A stretch of DNA of 64,000 bases from Cryomorphaceae bacterium (GCA_905182525.1 CAJJBV010000001.1:431942-495941), one strand, 5' to 3'; positions 49,532-57,816 are shown, counted from the stretch's first letter. Translations and numbers: made by a program. The notes: generated from the sequence alone by a model not told the origin.

Positions 49532-49868
49532 AGATAAGACTACGAATAAAGTCAAAGTTAAAAGTACTTCACTAATTAATAAGTGGCAAGCTTTACTTGG
49601 TATTTCGGATTGGGTCATATTATTTGAACCCATTTCCGAAAACCAGGTTGTTGATGAGTCCGAGGGAAATACCTCGGGTCATGAATTCGTTGGGATTCAT
49701 ATAAATTTCAAAAAAAAGATTGGAACCATATACCACACAAGAAAATTAAATGAAGATGACATCGTCCACGAATTACTTCATGTCGCTTTCCCCATATGGA
49801 GTGAAGAAAAAGTCAACTTCTGGACAGATTTACTTATAAAAAATCCAAAATCTTTATTCCAATTTTAA
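49512..49868 (+). CDS. Putative zinc-metalloprotease-like protein with HELLH motif
   Basis: The start at 49512 gives about 118 residues (M-L-N-V-L-N-K-D-K-T-T). A longer frame from a GTG at 49473 would lie mostly inside the upstream small gene. The motif I-V-H-E-L-L-H-V-A-F-P (about residues 85-95) is a HExxH zinc signature; upstream W-Q-A-L-L-G-I-S-D-W and F-V-G-I-H-I-N-F resemble short ImmA/IrrE-type or phage-like peptidases, but the match is weak. It overlaps the 56-residue gene by 20 bases, so the two are translationally linked. Confidence 0.6.
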   Translation: MLNVLNKDKTTNKVKVKSTSLINKWQALLGISDWVILFEPISENQVVDESEGNTSGHEFVGIHINFKKKIGTIYHTRKLNEDDIVHELLHVAFPIWSEEKVNFWTDLLIKNPKSLFQF

Positions 49869-50026
49869 AATCAATCTAATTAATATACTGTACTTGGCAA
49901 TTTCTTATATTGTAGCATAGACATGAAAGCTTAGTTTATTATTTGCTACTAAATTAGTTTAAATATATATTTATCTTAATGCAACTAGTATACAAGGTTA
50001 ACAATTATGCTATTTACCAATAAGTC

Positions 50027-50974
50027 ATGCAAAGAAGCGCCATTAGTACTTTTAAAATAATTCTAAGTTTTGGATTTTTTGTAGCTCTAACTGTTTTACT
50101 ATTCGGATATCAAGATATACCAATTGAGCAGCTAAAGAAAAAATATACAGACTCCTATTCTTCGTTCTTAAAAGTCAATGGTATGAATGTTCATTATCGA
50201 GACGAAGGAGATAAAAAAAATTCAATTCCAATAGTTCTAATTCATGGAACTGGTTCTAGTTTACACACCTATGATTATTGGGCAAATGAATTAGCAATAA
50301 ACCATAGAGTAGTTAGAATGGATTTACCAGGCTATGGTCTTACCGGTCCTTTTCCAAATAGAAATTATTCTTATAAAAATTATGTTACTTTTCTTAAGGA
50401 TTTTCTAAAATCAATAGGAGTTAAAAAATGTATTCTAGCTGGAAATTCGTTAGGTGGGAATATTGCTTGGAGATTTACACTTAAATATTCCAATATTGTA
50501 AACAAGTTAATTTTAATTGATGCAGCTGGATATCCAATTAAGTCTAAGAGTACTCCCTTAGCTTTTGAGATAGCTCAGATTCCTATTATTCAAAACTTGT
50601 TTACTTATATAACACCACGAACTGTAGCAAAAGTAAGTGTTGAAAATGTATATAAAGATAAAGCTAAGGTCACTGAAGAATTAGTTGATCGATATTTTGA
50701 ACTTACATTAAGAAAAGGTAATAGACAAGCTTTTGTAGACAGATTCAAAGTAAAAACAGATACAGTATCTTATAAAAAAATTAAATTAATAAATCAGAGA
50801 ACATTAATTTTATGGGGGGAAGATGATGAATTAATTCCATTAAGTATGGCCTACCAATTTCATAACGACTTACCAAACGACACCCTTGTTATTTTAAAAA
50901 ATGCAGGGCATGTTCCTATGGAAGAGAATCCTAAAGAAAGCTTAAAACCAGTTATGAAGTTTTTGGTAAATTAA
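50027..50974 (+). CDS. Alpha/beta hydrolase, membrane-anchored
   Basis: The 315-residue product has an N-terminal hydrophobic anchor (about residues 10-27). The alpha/beta hydrolase core shows the oxyanion region L-I-H-G-T-G-S-S-L-H (about 71-80), the nucleophile elbow A-G-N-S-L-G-G-N-I (about 142-150), the acid in W-G-E-D-D-E-L-I-P and the catalytic His in K-N-A-G-H-V-P-M-E-E-N-P. It acts outside or at the inner membrane; the substrate is unknown. It is not close enough to its neighbours to suggest an operon. Confidence 0.88.
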   Translation: MQRSAISTFKIILSFGFFVALTVLLFGYQDIPIEQLKKKYTDSYSSFLKVNGMNVHYRDEGDKKNSIPIVLIHGTGSSLHTYDYWANELAINHRVVRMDLPGYGLTGPFPNRNYSYKNYVTFLKDFLKSIGVKKCILAGNSLGGNIAWRFTLKYSNIVNKLILIDAAGYPIKSKSTPLAFEIAQIPIIQNLFTYITPRTVAKVSVENVYKDKAKVTEELVDRYFELTLRKGNRQAFVDRFKVKTDTVSYKKIKLINQRTLILWGEDDELIPLSMAYQFHNDLPNDTLVILKNAGHVPMEENPKESLKPVMKFLVN

Positions 50975-51026
50975 ATAATATTTAGAACAAATAAACTTGA
51001 AATATCAATTTTTACAAAACACCAAT

Positions 51027-51041
51027 TGCAACATTGTTGCA
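51027..51041 (+). promoter_or_regulatory. Zur/Fur-type operator upstream of the SEC-C/MerC genes
   Basis: TGCAACATTGTTGCA is a perfect palindrome with 6-base arms, the same arms as at 42690. Its TTG (51037-51039) lies 19 bases before the -7 box, so the operator covers the -33 element. Confidence 0.65.
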
Positions 51042-51058
51042 TTATTCAAAAAGTTATT

Positions 51059-51066
51059 TAAATTTG
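51059..51066 (+). promoter_or_regulatory. TAnnTTTG -7 box of the SEC-C/MerC genes
   Basis: TAAATTTG fits the consensus with a TTG 19 bases upstream and the SEC-C gene ATG 17 bases downstream. Confidence 0.6.
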
Positions 51067-51083
51067 TGTTAGAATAATTTCTT

Positions 51084-51227
51084 ATGTCACAAGATAAGTC
51101 ATGTTGTAATAATTCTAGTTGTTGCGGGCCATCATCCCCTTATGAAAGAACATATTTTAAAATTGGCAGAAATGATCCTTGTCCTTGTGGAAGCAGTCTG
51201 AAATTTAAAAAATGTTGTGGAGTTTAG
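51084..51227 (+). CDS. Cys-rich SEC-C motif peptide, 47 residues
   Basis: The frame reads [16 protein letters not shown] and then [18 protein letters not shown]. The second half is a full SEC-C zinc-binding motif (C-x-C then C-C), as at the end of SecA; the first half adds two more Cys pairs. With eight Cys in 47 residues it may hold one or two zinc ions. It lies directly behind the operator and is followed 27 bases later by the MerC gene. A zinc storage or delivery role is inferred from the context. Confidence 0.7.
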   Translation: MSQDKSCCNNSSCCGPSSPYERTYFKIGRNDPCPCGSSLKFKKCCGV

Positions 51228-51254
51228 TCTCATATTTTAAAAATTGAGTTATTA

Positions 51255-51662
51255 ATGGAAATAAGATTAAAAATTAATTCTGATTTAATTGGTGCTTCAG
51301 CAAGTACATTATGTACTATTCATTGCCTAGCAACACCATTTATTTTTTTGGCATCTTCTTGCTCAAAGAGTTGTTGTAGTGGTGCTCCAAGTTGGTGGTT
51401 GTGGTTAGATTATTGTTTTTTAATAATCTCATTTTTTGCAGTTTATAGTTCTACAAAGTCAACTTCTAAATTGTGGATAAAGCCTGCTCTGTGGGCTTCT
51501 TATCTTGGCTTATTCACTTTTATATTTATTGAACATAATACTCAATTGTATTTATCAGATTTTTATAAATACTCTGCTGCACTTACTCTAGCTACATTAC
51601 ATATTTATAATTTAAAATATTGTCAATGTGAATCTGATAAATGTTGTAGCGATAAGAATTAA
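51255..51662 (+). CDS. MerC domain membrane protein
   Basis: The 135-residue product has the MerC layout: four hydrophobic segments (about residues 12-32, 44-62, 70-90, 98-118), with T-L-C-T-I-H-C-L-A-T-P in the first and S-C-S-K-S-C-C-S in the following loop. The C terminus is Cys-rich (C-Q-C-E-S-D-K-C-C). MerC proteins carry metal ions such as Hg2+ across the inner membrane; in Flavobacteriia MerC-like genes often sit with Zur-type regulators and may handle zinc. It is probably co-transcribed with the SEC-C peptide. Confidence 0.8.
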   Translation: MEIRLKINSDLIGASASTLCTIHCLATPFIFLASSCSKSCCSGAPSWWLWLDYCFLIISFFAVYSSTKSTSKLWIKPALWASYLGLFTFIFIEHNTQLYLSDFYKYSAALTLATLHIYNLKYCQCESDKCCSDKN

Positions 51663-51754
51663 AGCTAATCACTAAGGAAATTTTTTCTCAAACTACCTAA
51701 GTTCATGGATGATTACTTATCGAGCTAAAATCTATATTTCTAAACTACCAGTAA

Positions 51755-52060
51755 ATGAACGAATTTAAATAAGTACCAATTGTTATCATAAATGGTTTCC
51801 TTGGCTCAGGAAAACAACACTTTTTATTAACCTTCTTGCTCAATCTAAAAAGAAGAATATTACTGTTTGTGCTATTGTAAAATGATAAGAGCGAGTTAGA
51901 CGTAAGTTGGGGGTTGATAGGCAATACGGAACTGGTAGAAAGTAATAGTAAGATAATTAAATCAATTAATTCTTGTGTACTTAGCAGTAAAAAAGGAATC
52001 AAAAAACTTAATAAAGCTCATAAAAAACTATTGTCAAATCAAAAGCTAGAGTAGCAATTC
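51755..52060 (+). pseudogene. COG0523 (CobW-type) GTPase metallochaperone remnant
   Basis: Within the otherwise gene-free stretch 51663-52129, the plus strand encodes V-P-I-V-I-I-N-G-F-L-G-S-G-K (about 51770-51815), the Walker A opening of CobW/ZigA-type GTPases. Then come L-L-A-Q-S-K-K-K-N-I-T-V-C-A-I-V and, in another frame, N-T-E-L-V-E-S-N-S-K-I-I. A stop interrupts before Walker A, and indels follow; the C-terminal two thirds are missing. COG0523 proteins are often Zur-controlled zinc chaperones, which fits the neighbours. Clearly non-functional. Confidence 0.65.
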
Positions 52061-52129
52061 CATGCCATTTTATAACTAATGGAAAAGATAGGAAATTCAT
52101 TATTTTTTTAATGAGTTTTAGATATAAAC

Positions 52130-52663
52130 TTATAATATCAAACTTATTATACCACAGCCAATTCTTTTTCCAGCGTTTCCTGATGGTTGAGAATAGAAAT
52201 CGTCTAATCCTTGATGTATTATTATAGATTTTCCTATAATATAATTTGATTCTTCTTTACAATCAAGGCACCACAAATCAGTTTCAAATTTTAAACTACT
52301 AATTCCTGAAGAATCAGCAAATAAATTAGCAATATCACCCATATGATGTGACCCACTTCCCCATTCACCATGATTTTTATTATTAGGATTCCAATGTCCA
52401 CCTGCAGATTTAGCATCAAAAGAACTACAATCGCCAAATTCATGAATATGAATTGCATGAAGTCCGTAACTTAATCCTTTTACTTCAACATTAATGCTCA
52501 CTTTGTTATTTATCTGTACAAATTTTACTTCTCCGTATACTGAACTTCCATTTGCGGAATTTATTTGACATTTTGCCATAATCTCTTTAGGGGATTCATT
52601 TGTTTTATTTGAAGTACATGAAACCAAAAGAACTATGATTGAGTAAATAAATATTTTTTTCAT
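52130..52663 (-). CDS. sodC: Cu/Zn superoxide dismutase lipoprotein
   Basis: The 177-residue product has a lipoprotein signal (M-K-K-I-F-I-Y-S-I-I-V-L-L-V-S-C, Cys 16). All Cu/Zn SOD ligand motifs are visible: H-I-H-E-F-G-D-C, G-G-H-W-N-P, H-H-M-G-D and I-I-H-Q-G, plus the second Cys in G-K-R-I-G-C-G. It dismutates superoxide outside the cytoplasm. Its start overlaps the stop of the flavodoxin-like gene upstream by 4 bases, so the two are coupled. Confidence 0.95.
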   Translation of the reverse strand: MKKIFIYSIIVLLVSCTSNKTNESPKEIMAKCQINSANGSSVYGEVKFVQINNKVSINVEVKGLSYGLHAIHIHEFGDCSSFDAKSAGGHWNPNNKNHGEWGSGSHHMGDIANLFADSSGISSLKFETDLWCLDCKEESNYIIGKSIIIHQGLDDFYSQPSGNAGKRIGCGIISLIL

Positions 52664-53244
52664 TTTGAATATTTTAAAATGTCTCTTTTAATATCTTTTT
52701 TAACAGATTTTAAATATTTAATTCTGGTTTTTTCCGATACAAAAGGAACTGACCAAAATTGTTTGGTCTTAGTAAATAGAGATAATTTCCAACCAAAAAC
52801 AAATGTGTATACACCCATAACTAATCTTAATTTCACTGAATTTAAGTATAATGTTAATACAGGTAAAGAAGGAGATCCATGAGTAATATAGGTTCTAACT
52901 TTTTTATCCTTTAAAAAAGGTTTAGGGTATGCGTATGTTTTAGTTATATTAATAAATTTATAAGCAAAGCCAGGAGTAAAAACTTCATCAAAAAAGATTT
53001 CGGTTCTTGGCGTAAGTCTAAACCACCAAACAGGCGAAATAATATAGATGTTTTCAGACCATTCTATTAATTTTTTAAATGAATCTATTAACTTATTTCT
53101 AGGTCTTGTGAAACTGCATCTGTATAAATCAATGACTTCAATTTCACTTGAATTTTCTTTCAGCTCTTTTAAAATTGTTTTAAAAATTCCATTGTAACAA
53201 AATGAATTTTCTTCAGGATGACCTATTACAATTAGACTTTTCAT
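52660..53244 (-). CDS. Flavodoxin-like NAD(P)H-quinone oxidoreductase (KefF/NQO1 type)
   Basis: The 194-residue product opens M-K-S-L-I-V-I-G-H-P-E-E-N-S-F-C, the phosphate-binding loop of the NQO1/KefF flavodoxin fold. The FMN/FAD motif W-S-E-N-I-Y-I-I-S-P-V-W-W-F (about residues 68-81) and I-T-H-G-S-P-S-L (about 124-131) follow. These enzymes reduce quinones or partner K+ efflux systems; no K+ channel gene is near. It is the first gene of a two-gene operon with sodC, suggesting a redox-stress role. Confidence 0.8.
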   Translation of the reverse strand: MKSLIVIGHPEENSFCYNGIFKTILKELKENSSEIEVIDLYRCSFTRPRNKLIDSFKKLIEWSENIYIISPVWWFRLTPRTEIFFDEVFTPGFAYKFINITKTYAYPKPFLKDKKVRTYITHGSPSLPVLTLYLNSVKLRLVMGVYTFVFGWKLSLFTKTKQFWSVPFVSEKTRIKYLKSVKKDIKRDILKYSK

Positions 53245-53318
53245 TTATTTTTAGACGAAATTTAGATTTTTAAATCAAACAAAAAAATATTGTTTTAAAT
53301 TTTATCAACTTTTCATTA

Positions 53319-53342
53319 TTAACAATTAACTTAAATTGTTAA
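53319..53342. promoter_or_regulatory. Palindrome between the divergent reductase/sodC and LRR genes
   Basis: TTAACAATT and AATTGTTAA are exact inverted arms of 9 bases separated by 6. The palindrome lies in the 117-base divergent spacer and ends 19 bases before the LRR gene ATG, so it could be an operator acting on either side. No regulator is identified. Confidence 0.4.
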
Positions 53343-53361
53343 ATAATTTGCACCTTTGTTG

Positions 53362-54546
53362 ATGGTGAAAAAGATATTACTAATCTTACTATATATTCCT
53401 ATGATTGGGTTTGGGCAAAAGACTTATGTGCCCGATAATAATTTTGAACAGGCACTTATTGATTTTGGTTACGACAATGTTTTAGATGACTCTGTATTTA
53501 CTTCAAATATTGCTGGAGTAAAATATTTAAATGTTAGTAATTTAAATATCTCTGAATTAACTGGAATTGAAGATTTTATATTATTAGATACCTTGAATTG
53601 TAACTTCAACTTACTTTCTGCCCTTGATGTATCTAATAATACTGAATTAAAATGGCTAGGCTGTTCTTACAATCAGCTTACGTCTATTGATTTAAGCAAC
53701 AATATTCATTTAAAACAATTTGGTGCAGAAGAAAATCTACTTAATTCTATTGATGTAACTAATAATATTAATTTAATTACTTTGATTTGTCATTCTAACC
53801 AACTAAATAATGCAGATGTAAGGAATGGCAATAACCTTAACTCTAATTGGTATACATTTAGTGATAATCCACAATTATTTTGCATAAATGTAGATGATCC
53901 TGTTTATTCTAATGCTACATGGACCGTTAATACAGGAATGATTGACTCAACAATGTCTTTTAGCACTAATTGTTCTAATGCATTTAGCTGTGCAGATTCA
54001 TTAGAGGTGACTGATGTTATAATTGATAACACTAATTTAACAATGGATATTGCTATATATAATGGATTTAACTCTTTTATAAACTATCCTTTTGTTGCTT
54101 TTACAATTGATGCTAATGGTGACACTATCCAAGGGGGTAACATAAGCTTATTTGGAGCTTTCGGATTAGATACAACTTGGTATAATTATTCTATTCTTAG
54201 TAACACTAATCCTACATATCCTTTAAGTATGTATTTTGTATATCAATATAGTGCTGGTGCGTTTGTAGCAGACACTTGTATATTAACATATAACCCACCA
54301 ACAGTTATTAACAACAACTCTTTCGAAATAACCAATCAAATTATCTATCCAAATCCCTCTATAAATATTTTAAATATAGATGGCCTTTCTTCTGAAACCG
54401 AATACAAAATTTATAATCTTATTGGTTCATTAATAATGTCAGGAAAAACCAATAAAGCAATTGACATTTCTGATTTAATCGGAGGAAATTATATAATTAA
54501 AATATTAGGCAATAAACAACCTATAATGAAATTTATAAAACAATAA
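53362..54546 (+). CDS. Leucine-rich-repeat-like secreted protein with T9SS type A tail
   Basis: The ATG at 53362 opens a signal peptide (ending M-I-G-F-G-Q). Then D-N-N-F-E-Q-A-L-I-D-F-G-Y-D and LRR-like units with L-x-x-L-x-C-x-x-N-x-L-x-x-L-D-V/L-S-N-N (about residues 65-150) follow. The middle (200-310) is a beta-rich domain. The C terminus I-I-Y-P-N-P-S-I-N-I-L-N-I ending M-K-F-I-K-Q is a type A sorting domain. It is exported by T9SS and probably displayed on the surface; binding partners are unknown. An inverted repeat follows at 54552. Confidence 0.8.
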   Translation: MVKKILLILLYIPMIGFGQKTYVPDNNFEQALIDFGYDNVLDDSVFTSNIAGVKYLNVSNLNISELTGIEDFILLDTLNCNFNLLSALDVSNNTELKWLGCSYNQLTSIDLSNNIHLKQFGAEENLLNSIDVTNNINLITLICHSNQLNNADVRNGNNLNSNWYTFSDNPQLFCINVDDPVYSNATWTVNTGMIDSTMSFSTNCSNAFSCADSLEVTDVIIDNTNLTMDIAIYNGFNSFINYPFVAFTIDANGDTIQGGNISLFGAFGLDTTWYNYSILSNTNPTYPLSMYFVYQYSAGAFVADTCILTYNPPTVINNNSFEITNQIIYPNPSINILNIDGLSSETEYKIYNLIGSLIMSGKTNKAIDISDLIGGNYIIKILGNKQPIMKFIKQ

Positions 54547-54551
54547 TCATT

Positions 54552-54602
54552 TGTAACACTATGTAAAAAGCATTGAAATGACTTTTTACACTAAATGTTA
54601 CA
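54552..54602. repeat. Interrupted inverted repeat after the LRR gene (terminator or attC-like)
   Basis: TGTAACA and TGTTACA are the outer arms, GTAAAAAG and CTTTTTAC the inner arms, with 4-6 unpaired bases between them. The hairpin follows the LRR stop by 5 bases. It could be a terminator, but there is no T run. The layout resembles the cassette sites seen near 60 kb. Confidence 0.4.
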
Positions 54603-54631
54603 AGCCACTTTAAAGACAGACCGTAGATAAA

Positions 54632-54883
54632 ATGAAAGACTACTTTGACTTGCAATTAGTTGTGACTAACCCAAAGATTAAAGAGGCGGGGATTAATCCT
54701 GTTTTAAGTTATCTTTTGGTGCTAATTGTATTTGTCTTGGTTTCAGAATACATTTTTCATAAGACCGAATTTGCTAAGTATTTGGTATTCTTTTCTTGCA
54801 TTAGTTTTCAATTTAAACTTCCAGGAAAAGGCAACCCTAAACGTTGTTGCGTAATTAAAACATATAGCATTGGTGTCGACTAA
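54632..54883 (+). pseudogene. Truncated membrane protein gene
   Basis: The frame reads M-K-D-Y-F-D-L-Q-L-V-V-T-N and contains two hydrophobic segments (about residues 25-40 and 48-58). It loses its character after F-Q-F-K-L-P-G-K and ends in an unrelated basic tail read from the repeat-like sequence ACGTTGTTGCG. I take it as the 5' end of a longer membrane protein gene cut at that sequence. The function is unknown. Confidence 0.45.
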
Positions 54884-54922
54884 ATATTTATAGTTAAATT
54901 TCTAGATTAATCAATCCCGTTT

Positions 54923-55705
54923 ATGAAAACAAAAGAAGAAATTGTTACCAATTGGTTGCCTAGATATACAGGGACTCCACTCGAAAATTTTGGGGAATAT
55001 ATTTTACTCACCAACTTTATTGGATACGTCAATATTTTTGCACATAAGTATAGTGTAGAAATTATAGGCACCGATAAAGCCATGCAAACTGCAACCCATG
55101 GTAATATTACCATTATTAATTTTGGAATGGGAAGCGCTATGGCCGCTACTGTTATGGATTTACTATTAGCCATTACACCAAAAGCAGTGTTGTTTTTGGG
55201 AAAATGTGGAGGCTTAAAAAAGAAAACAGTTTTGGGCGATTTTATTATTCCTATGGCAGCTATACGTGGCGAAGGAACTAGTAATGAATACTTGCCTCAA
55301 GAAATACCTGCCCTGCCCTCTTTTAGATTACAACGAACAATTTCATCGGCTATGAAAGAGTTTGAAACTGATTACTGGACGGGTGTTATTTTCACTACTA
55401 ACCGAAGGGTTTGGGAGCATGACGAAGCGTTTAAAAACCGATTAACCGAGGCTCGAGCTATTGGAATTGATATGGAAACGGCAACCCTATTTACAGCTGG
55501 TTTTGCAAACGGAATACCAAGAGGAGCCTTACTTTTGGTTAGCGATAACCCCATGATACCAAGTGGTATAAAAACAAGCGAAAGTGACAAATCGGTTACT
55601 TCAAAATTTGTAACCTTACATATAAACATTGGCATACGCTCCTTGGAAGAATTGCGTGACTCTGGCGATAGTGTAAAGCATATGAAATTTGACCATCGTC
55701 CTTAG
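54923..55705 (+). CDS. amn: AMP nucleosidase (short Bacteroidota form)
   Basis: The 260-residue product belongs to the nucleoside phosphorylase superfamily: I-I-N-F-G-M-G-S-A-M-A-A-T (about residues 66-78), F-L-G-K-C-G-G-L-K (about 92-100), I-R-G-E-G-T-S, and D-M-E-T-A-T-L-F (about 177-184) with the purine-ribose-binding Met-Glu. The short form hydrolyses AMP to adenine and ribose 5-phosphate. The base composition is slightly less AT-rich than the neighbours. It follows a truncated gene and a repeat-like sequence, which may mark it as a cassette. Confidence 0.88.
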   Translation: MKTKEEIVTNWLPRYTGTPLENFGEYILLTNFIGYVNIFAHKYSVEIIGTDKAMQTATHGNITIINFGMGSAMAATVMDLLLAITPKAVLFLGKCGGLKKKTVLGDFIIPMAAIRGEGTSNEYLPQEIPALPSFRLQRTISSAMKEFETDYWTGVIFTTNRRVWEHDEAFKNRLTEARAIGIDMETATLFTAGFANGIPRGALLLVSDNPMIPSGIKTSESDKSVTSKFVTLHINIGIRSLEELRDSGDSVKHMKFDHRP

Positions 55706-55928
55706 AAGTTAGTAGTAATTAGCAACAGCCTTGAAGACTATCTGTTATTTTTTGATCAAATCAAGGTCTAAGTTTCGAAAGTCTTTGATACCAAGAAGAA
55801 AAAATGATGTTTCAAATCCTATAGGTGGAGTAAGGAATTTAATTCCAGGGAAAGGAGACTACAAGTCTAATTAGGCTATTGATATTTTAAACAGACGCAA
55901 GAAAAAATGCCAAGAGAAAGAAATCTAA

Positions 55929-56192
55929 AAAATCATAAAACAGAAAAGAAGGTATTTAAATTTTCACACACAAAATTCAGAAGAAAGAAAATATATTTAT
56001 AAGGCTTTAGATATTGACTACAGAAAATATTCTAGAAGTGTAAATGGTATAATTCTAAATATCCCCAACATTAGTGACATTAAAATGGAAGAATATAACC
56101 CTTGCAGCCAATTAAAAATGCAAAGTAACAAGAGAATTGCAACTGTGTCCCTTGAAGAAATAATATATTCTATTATTAGACATAATAATTAA
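55929..56192 (+). other. Open-frame remnant containing repeat copy A
   Basis: In the gene-free stretch 55706-56287 a frame of 87 codons is open but has no start near its 5' end. It reads D-I-D-Y-R-K-Y-S-R-S-V-N-G-I-I-L and ends L-E-E-I-I-Y-S-I-I-R-H-N-N before a stop at 56190-56192. The last third lies in the direct repeat shared with 62.9 kb. It is probably the 3' end of a lost gene; I do not recognise the family. The rest of the stretch shows nothing. Confidence 0.3.
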
Positions 56193-56203
56193 ATATTTAA
56201 AAT
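56106..56203 (+). repeat. Direct repeat, copy A
   Basis: About 98 bases recur in the same orientation at 62852-62947. The first 45 are identical (starting AGCCAATTAAAAATGCAAAG), and the rest differs by a few substitutions and short indels. Confidence 0.85.
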
Positions 56204-56205
56204 TT

Positions 56206-56234
56206 AATATTACTATCGAATCAATAGTAATATT
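56206..56234 (+). promoter_or_regulatory. HxlR-type operator upstream of the fasciclin gene
   Basis: Exact 11-base inverted arms, AATATTACTAT and ATAGTAATATT, flank CGAATCA. The core ACTAT-CGAAnnA-ATAGT also occurs (minus strand) between the HxlR gene and its divergent neighbour at 58424. A near-consensus -7 box (TATATTCG, 56238-56245) follows directly, so binding would probably repress. Confidence 0.6.
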
Positions 56235-56287
56235 TTATATATTCGTACTTAATTAATAAATAATAAAATTATTTTAAACTAAAATTT

Positions 56288-57778
56288 ATGAAAAAAATTA
56301 AACTTATACTTGTTTTTTGCATGCTGACAATTTCTAACCTAATTAATGCATCAATTGTACATGTTCCAAATGTAAACGCAACCATAGCATATTCTAGCGG
56401 AGGAGGATTTCCTACACCAATTACATTAAATATTGATGCTACAGATATAGAATTTACATATGATAATTTTATGGGTATTAAAGCTCAAAATTATAATAGT
56501 CCAACAGGGAATATTTTTACAGTTACTCCAGCTGGAACATATTCAGATGGACTAAAGTTGTATCAATTTAATGATCCAATTGATGGAAGCAATTTTTTGA
56601 ATATTGATGGTGCAACTGCATTCGGACCAAATCCATTACAACCGGGTCAAGAACCAGCAGGAATTCATTATGTTGGTGTTAAAACAGATAATAATAATTA
56701 TGCTTGGATAATGATTGATGTTGTCCCTGGACTTGAATTAATTATAAAGGGATACGCATTTGAAGACAATGGAAGTTCTATAGTTGCAGGTGATATTGGC
56801 ATTGTATCTCCAAACTCTATATATGACATATTATCAAATTCTACAGACCATACTACATTGAAGGTTGCAATTGATGCATGTTCTTTAGATAGCACTTTAT
56901 CAGGGACTGGACCATTTACACTATTTGCACCAACTGATGCTGCATTTAATTTATTGCCAGCAGGTACAGTTACTGCTTTGCTAGCGGATATACCACAATT
57001 AACAGATATTTTATTGCACCATGTTATTGGAGATAGTATAATGTCTACAATGTTATCAAATAATCTTGTAGTGCCAACTTTGAATGGAGATGTGTTAGTT
57101 TCAATTACTAACGGGGGAGTTTTTATTGAGTCTAGTGATGGATCCATTGCTCAAGTAACAAATGCTGATGTACTAGCAGATAATGGAGTTGTACACATTA
57201 TTGATGCTGTTTTATTACCAGCTTCTTCAAATACAATTTATGATATAGTAGCAAACTCTGCTGACCACACAACGTTAAAGGCTGCAATTGATGCTTGTTC
57301 ATTAGATGCTTTTTTGTCTGATCCTGGTTCATTAACATTGTTCGCGCCAACAGATGCAGCATTTAATTTATTGCCATCTGGCACTGTAACTAACTTGTTA
57401 AATTTTGATATTCCTCAATTGAATAAAATATTATCTCATCATGTTGTTAATTCTAATGTAATGTCAACAATGTTATCAAATAATCAGGTTGTAACAACCC
57501 TTAATGGAGATGTATTAGTAACTATTAATACTATGGGAGTTTTCATTGACGATGCCCAAGTAACAGGTCCAGATTTAACTGCAGATAATGGAGTAGTACA
57601 TGTTATTGATGCTGTTTTATTACCTACAACTACGAGTATTTCTGAATTTAATAATAAAGATAAAGAGTACTTATATTCAATTAACATACTTGGTGAAAAA
57701 ATAAATAGAGACTTAAAAAATCAAATAATTTTTGATATTTACACTGATGGAAGTATAATTAAAAGGTTTGAGCATTAG
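56288..57778 (+). CDS. Secreted protein with two fasciclin domains and a short T9SS-like tail
   Basis: The 496-residue product has a signal peptide (ending I-N-A-S) and an N-terminal beta domain (about 25-170; ends A-W-I-M-I-D-V). Two fasciclin (FAS1) domains follow (about 177-320 and 322-460), each with T-L-F-A-P-T-D-A-A-F-N-L-L-P and D-N-G-V-V-H-x-I-D-A-V-L-L-P. FAS1 domains mediate adhesion. The last 35 residues (I-N-I-L-G-E-K, then F-D-I-Y-T-D-G-S) match the tail of the gene at 63098 and probably serve as a sorting signal. An HxlR-type operator lies upstream. Confidence 0.85.
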   Translation: MKKIKLILVFCMLTISNLINASIVHVPNVNATIAYSSGGGFPTPITLNIDATDIEFTYDNFMGIKAQNYNSPTGNIFTVTPAGTYSDGLKLYQFNDPIDGSNFLNIDGATAFGPNPLQPGQEPAGIHYVGVKTDNNNYAWIMIDVVPGLELIIKGYAFEDNGSSIVAGDIGIVSPNSIYDILSNSTDHTTLKVAIDACSLDSTLSGTGPFTLFAPTDAAFNLLPAGTVTALLADIPQLTDILLHHVIGDSIMSTMLSNNLVVPTLNGDVLVSITNGGVFIESSDGSIAQVTNADVLADNGVVHIIDAVLLPASSNTIYDIVANSADHTTLKAAIDACSLDAFLSDPGSLTLFAPTDAAFNLLPSGTVTNLLNFDIPQLNKILSHHVVNSNVMSTMLSNNQVVTTLNGDVLVTINTMGVFIDDAQVTGPDLTADNGVVHVIDAVLLPTTTSISEFNNKDKEYLYSINILGEKINRDLKNQIIFDIYTDGSIIKRFEH

Positions 57779-57792
57779 AAATTATTAATACC

Positions 57793-57816
57793 CACTCGAT
57801 TGAGTGATTCATTTTT
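57793..57816 (+). terminator. Weak terminator-like hairpin after the fasciclin gene
   Basis: CACTC-GATT-GAGTG forms a 5-bp stem followed closely by a short T run. The stem is short, so termination may be weak. Confidence 0.35.

Noticed and set aside
49979..49994. TGCAAC-TAG-TATACA upstream of the alpha/beta hydrolase as a fourth Zur-type site
   Set aside because: Only one arm matches and no -7 box lies at the expected distance.
54552..54602. Classic intrinsic terminator
   Set aside because: The stem is interrupted and no T run follows on the plus strand, so it is listed as an inverted repeat only.
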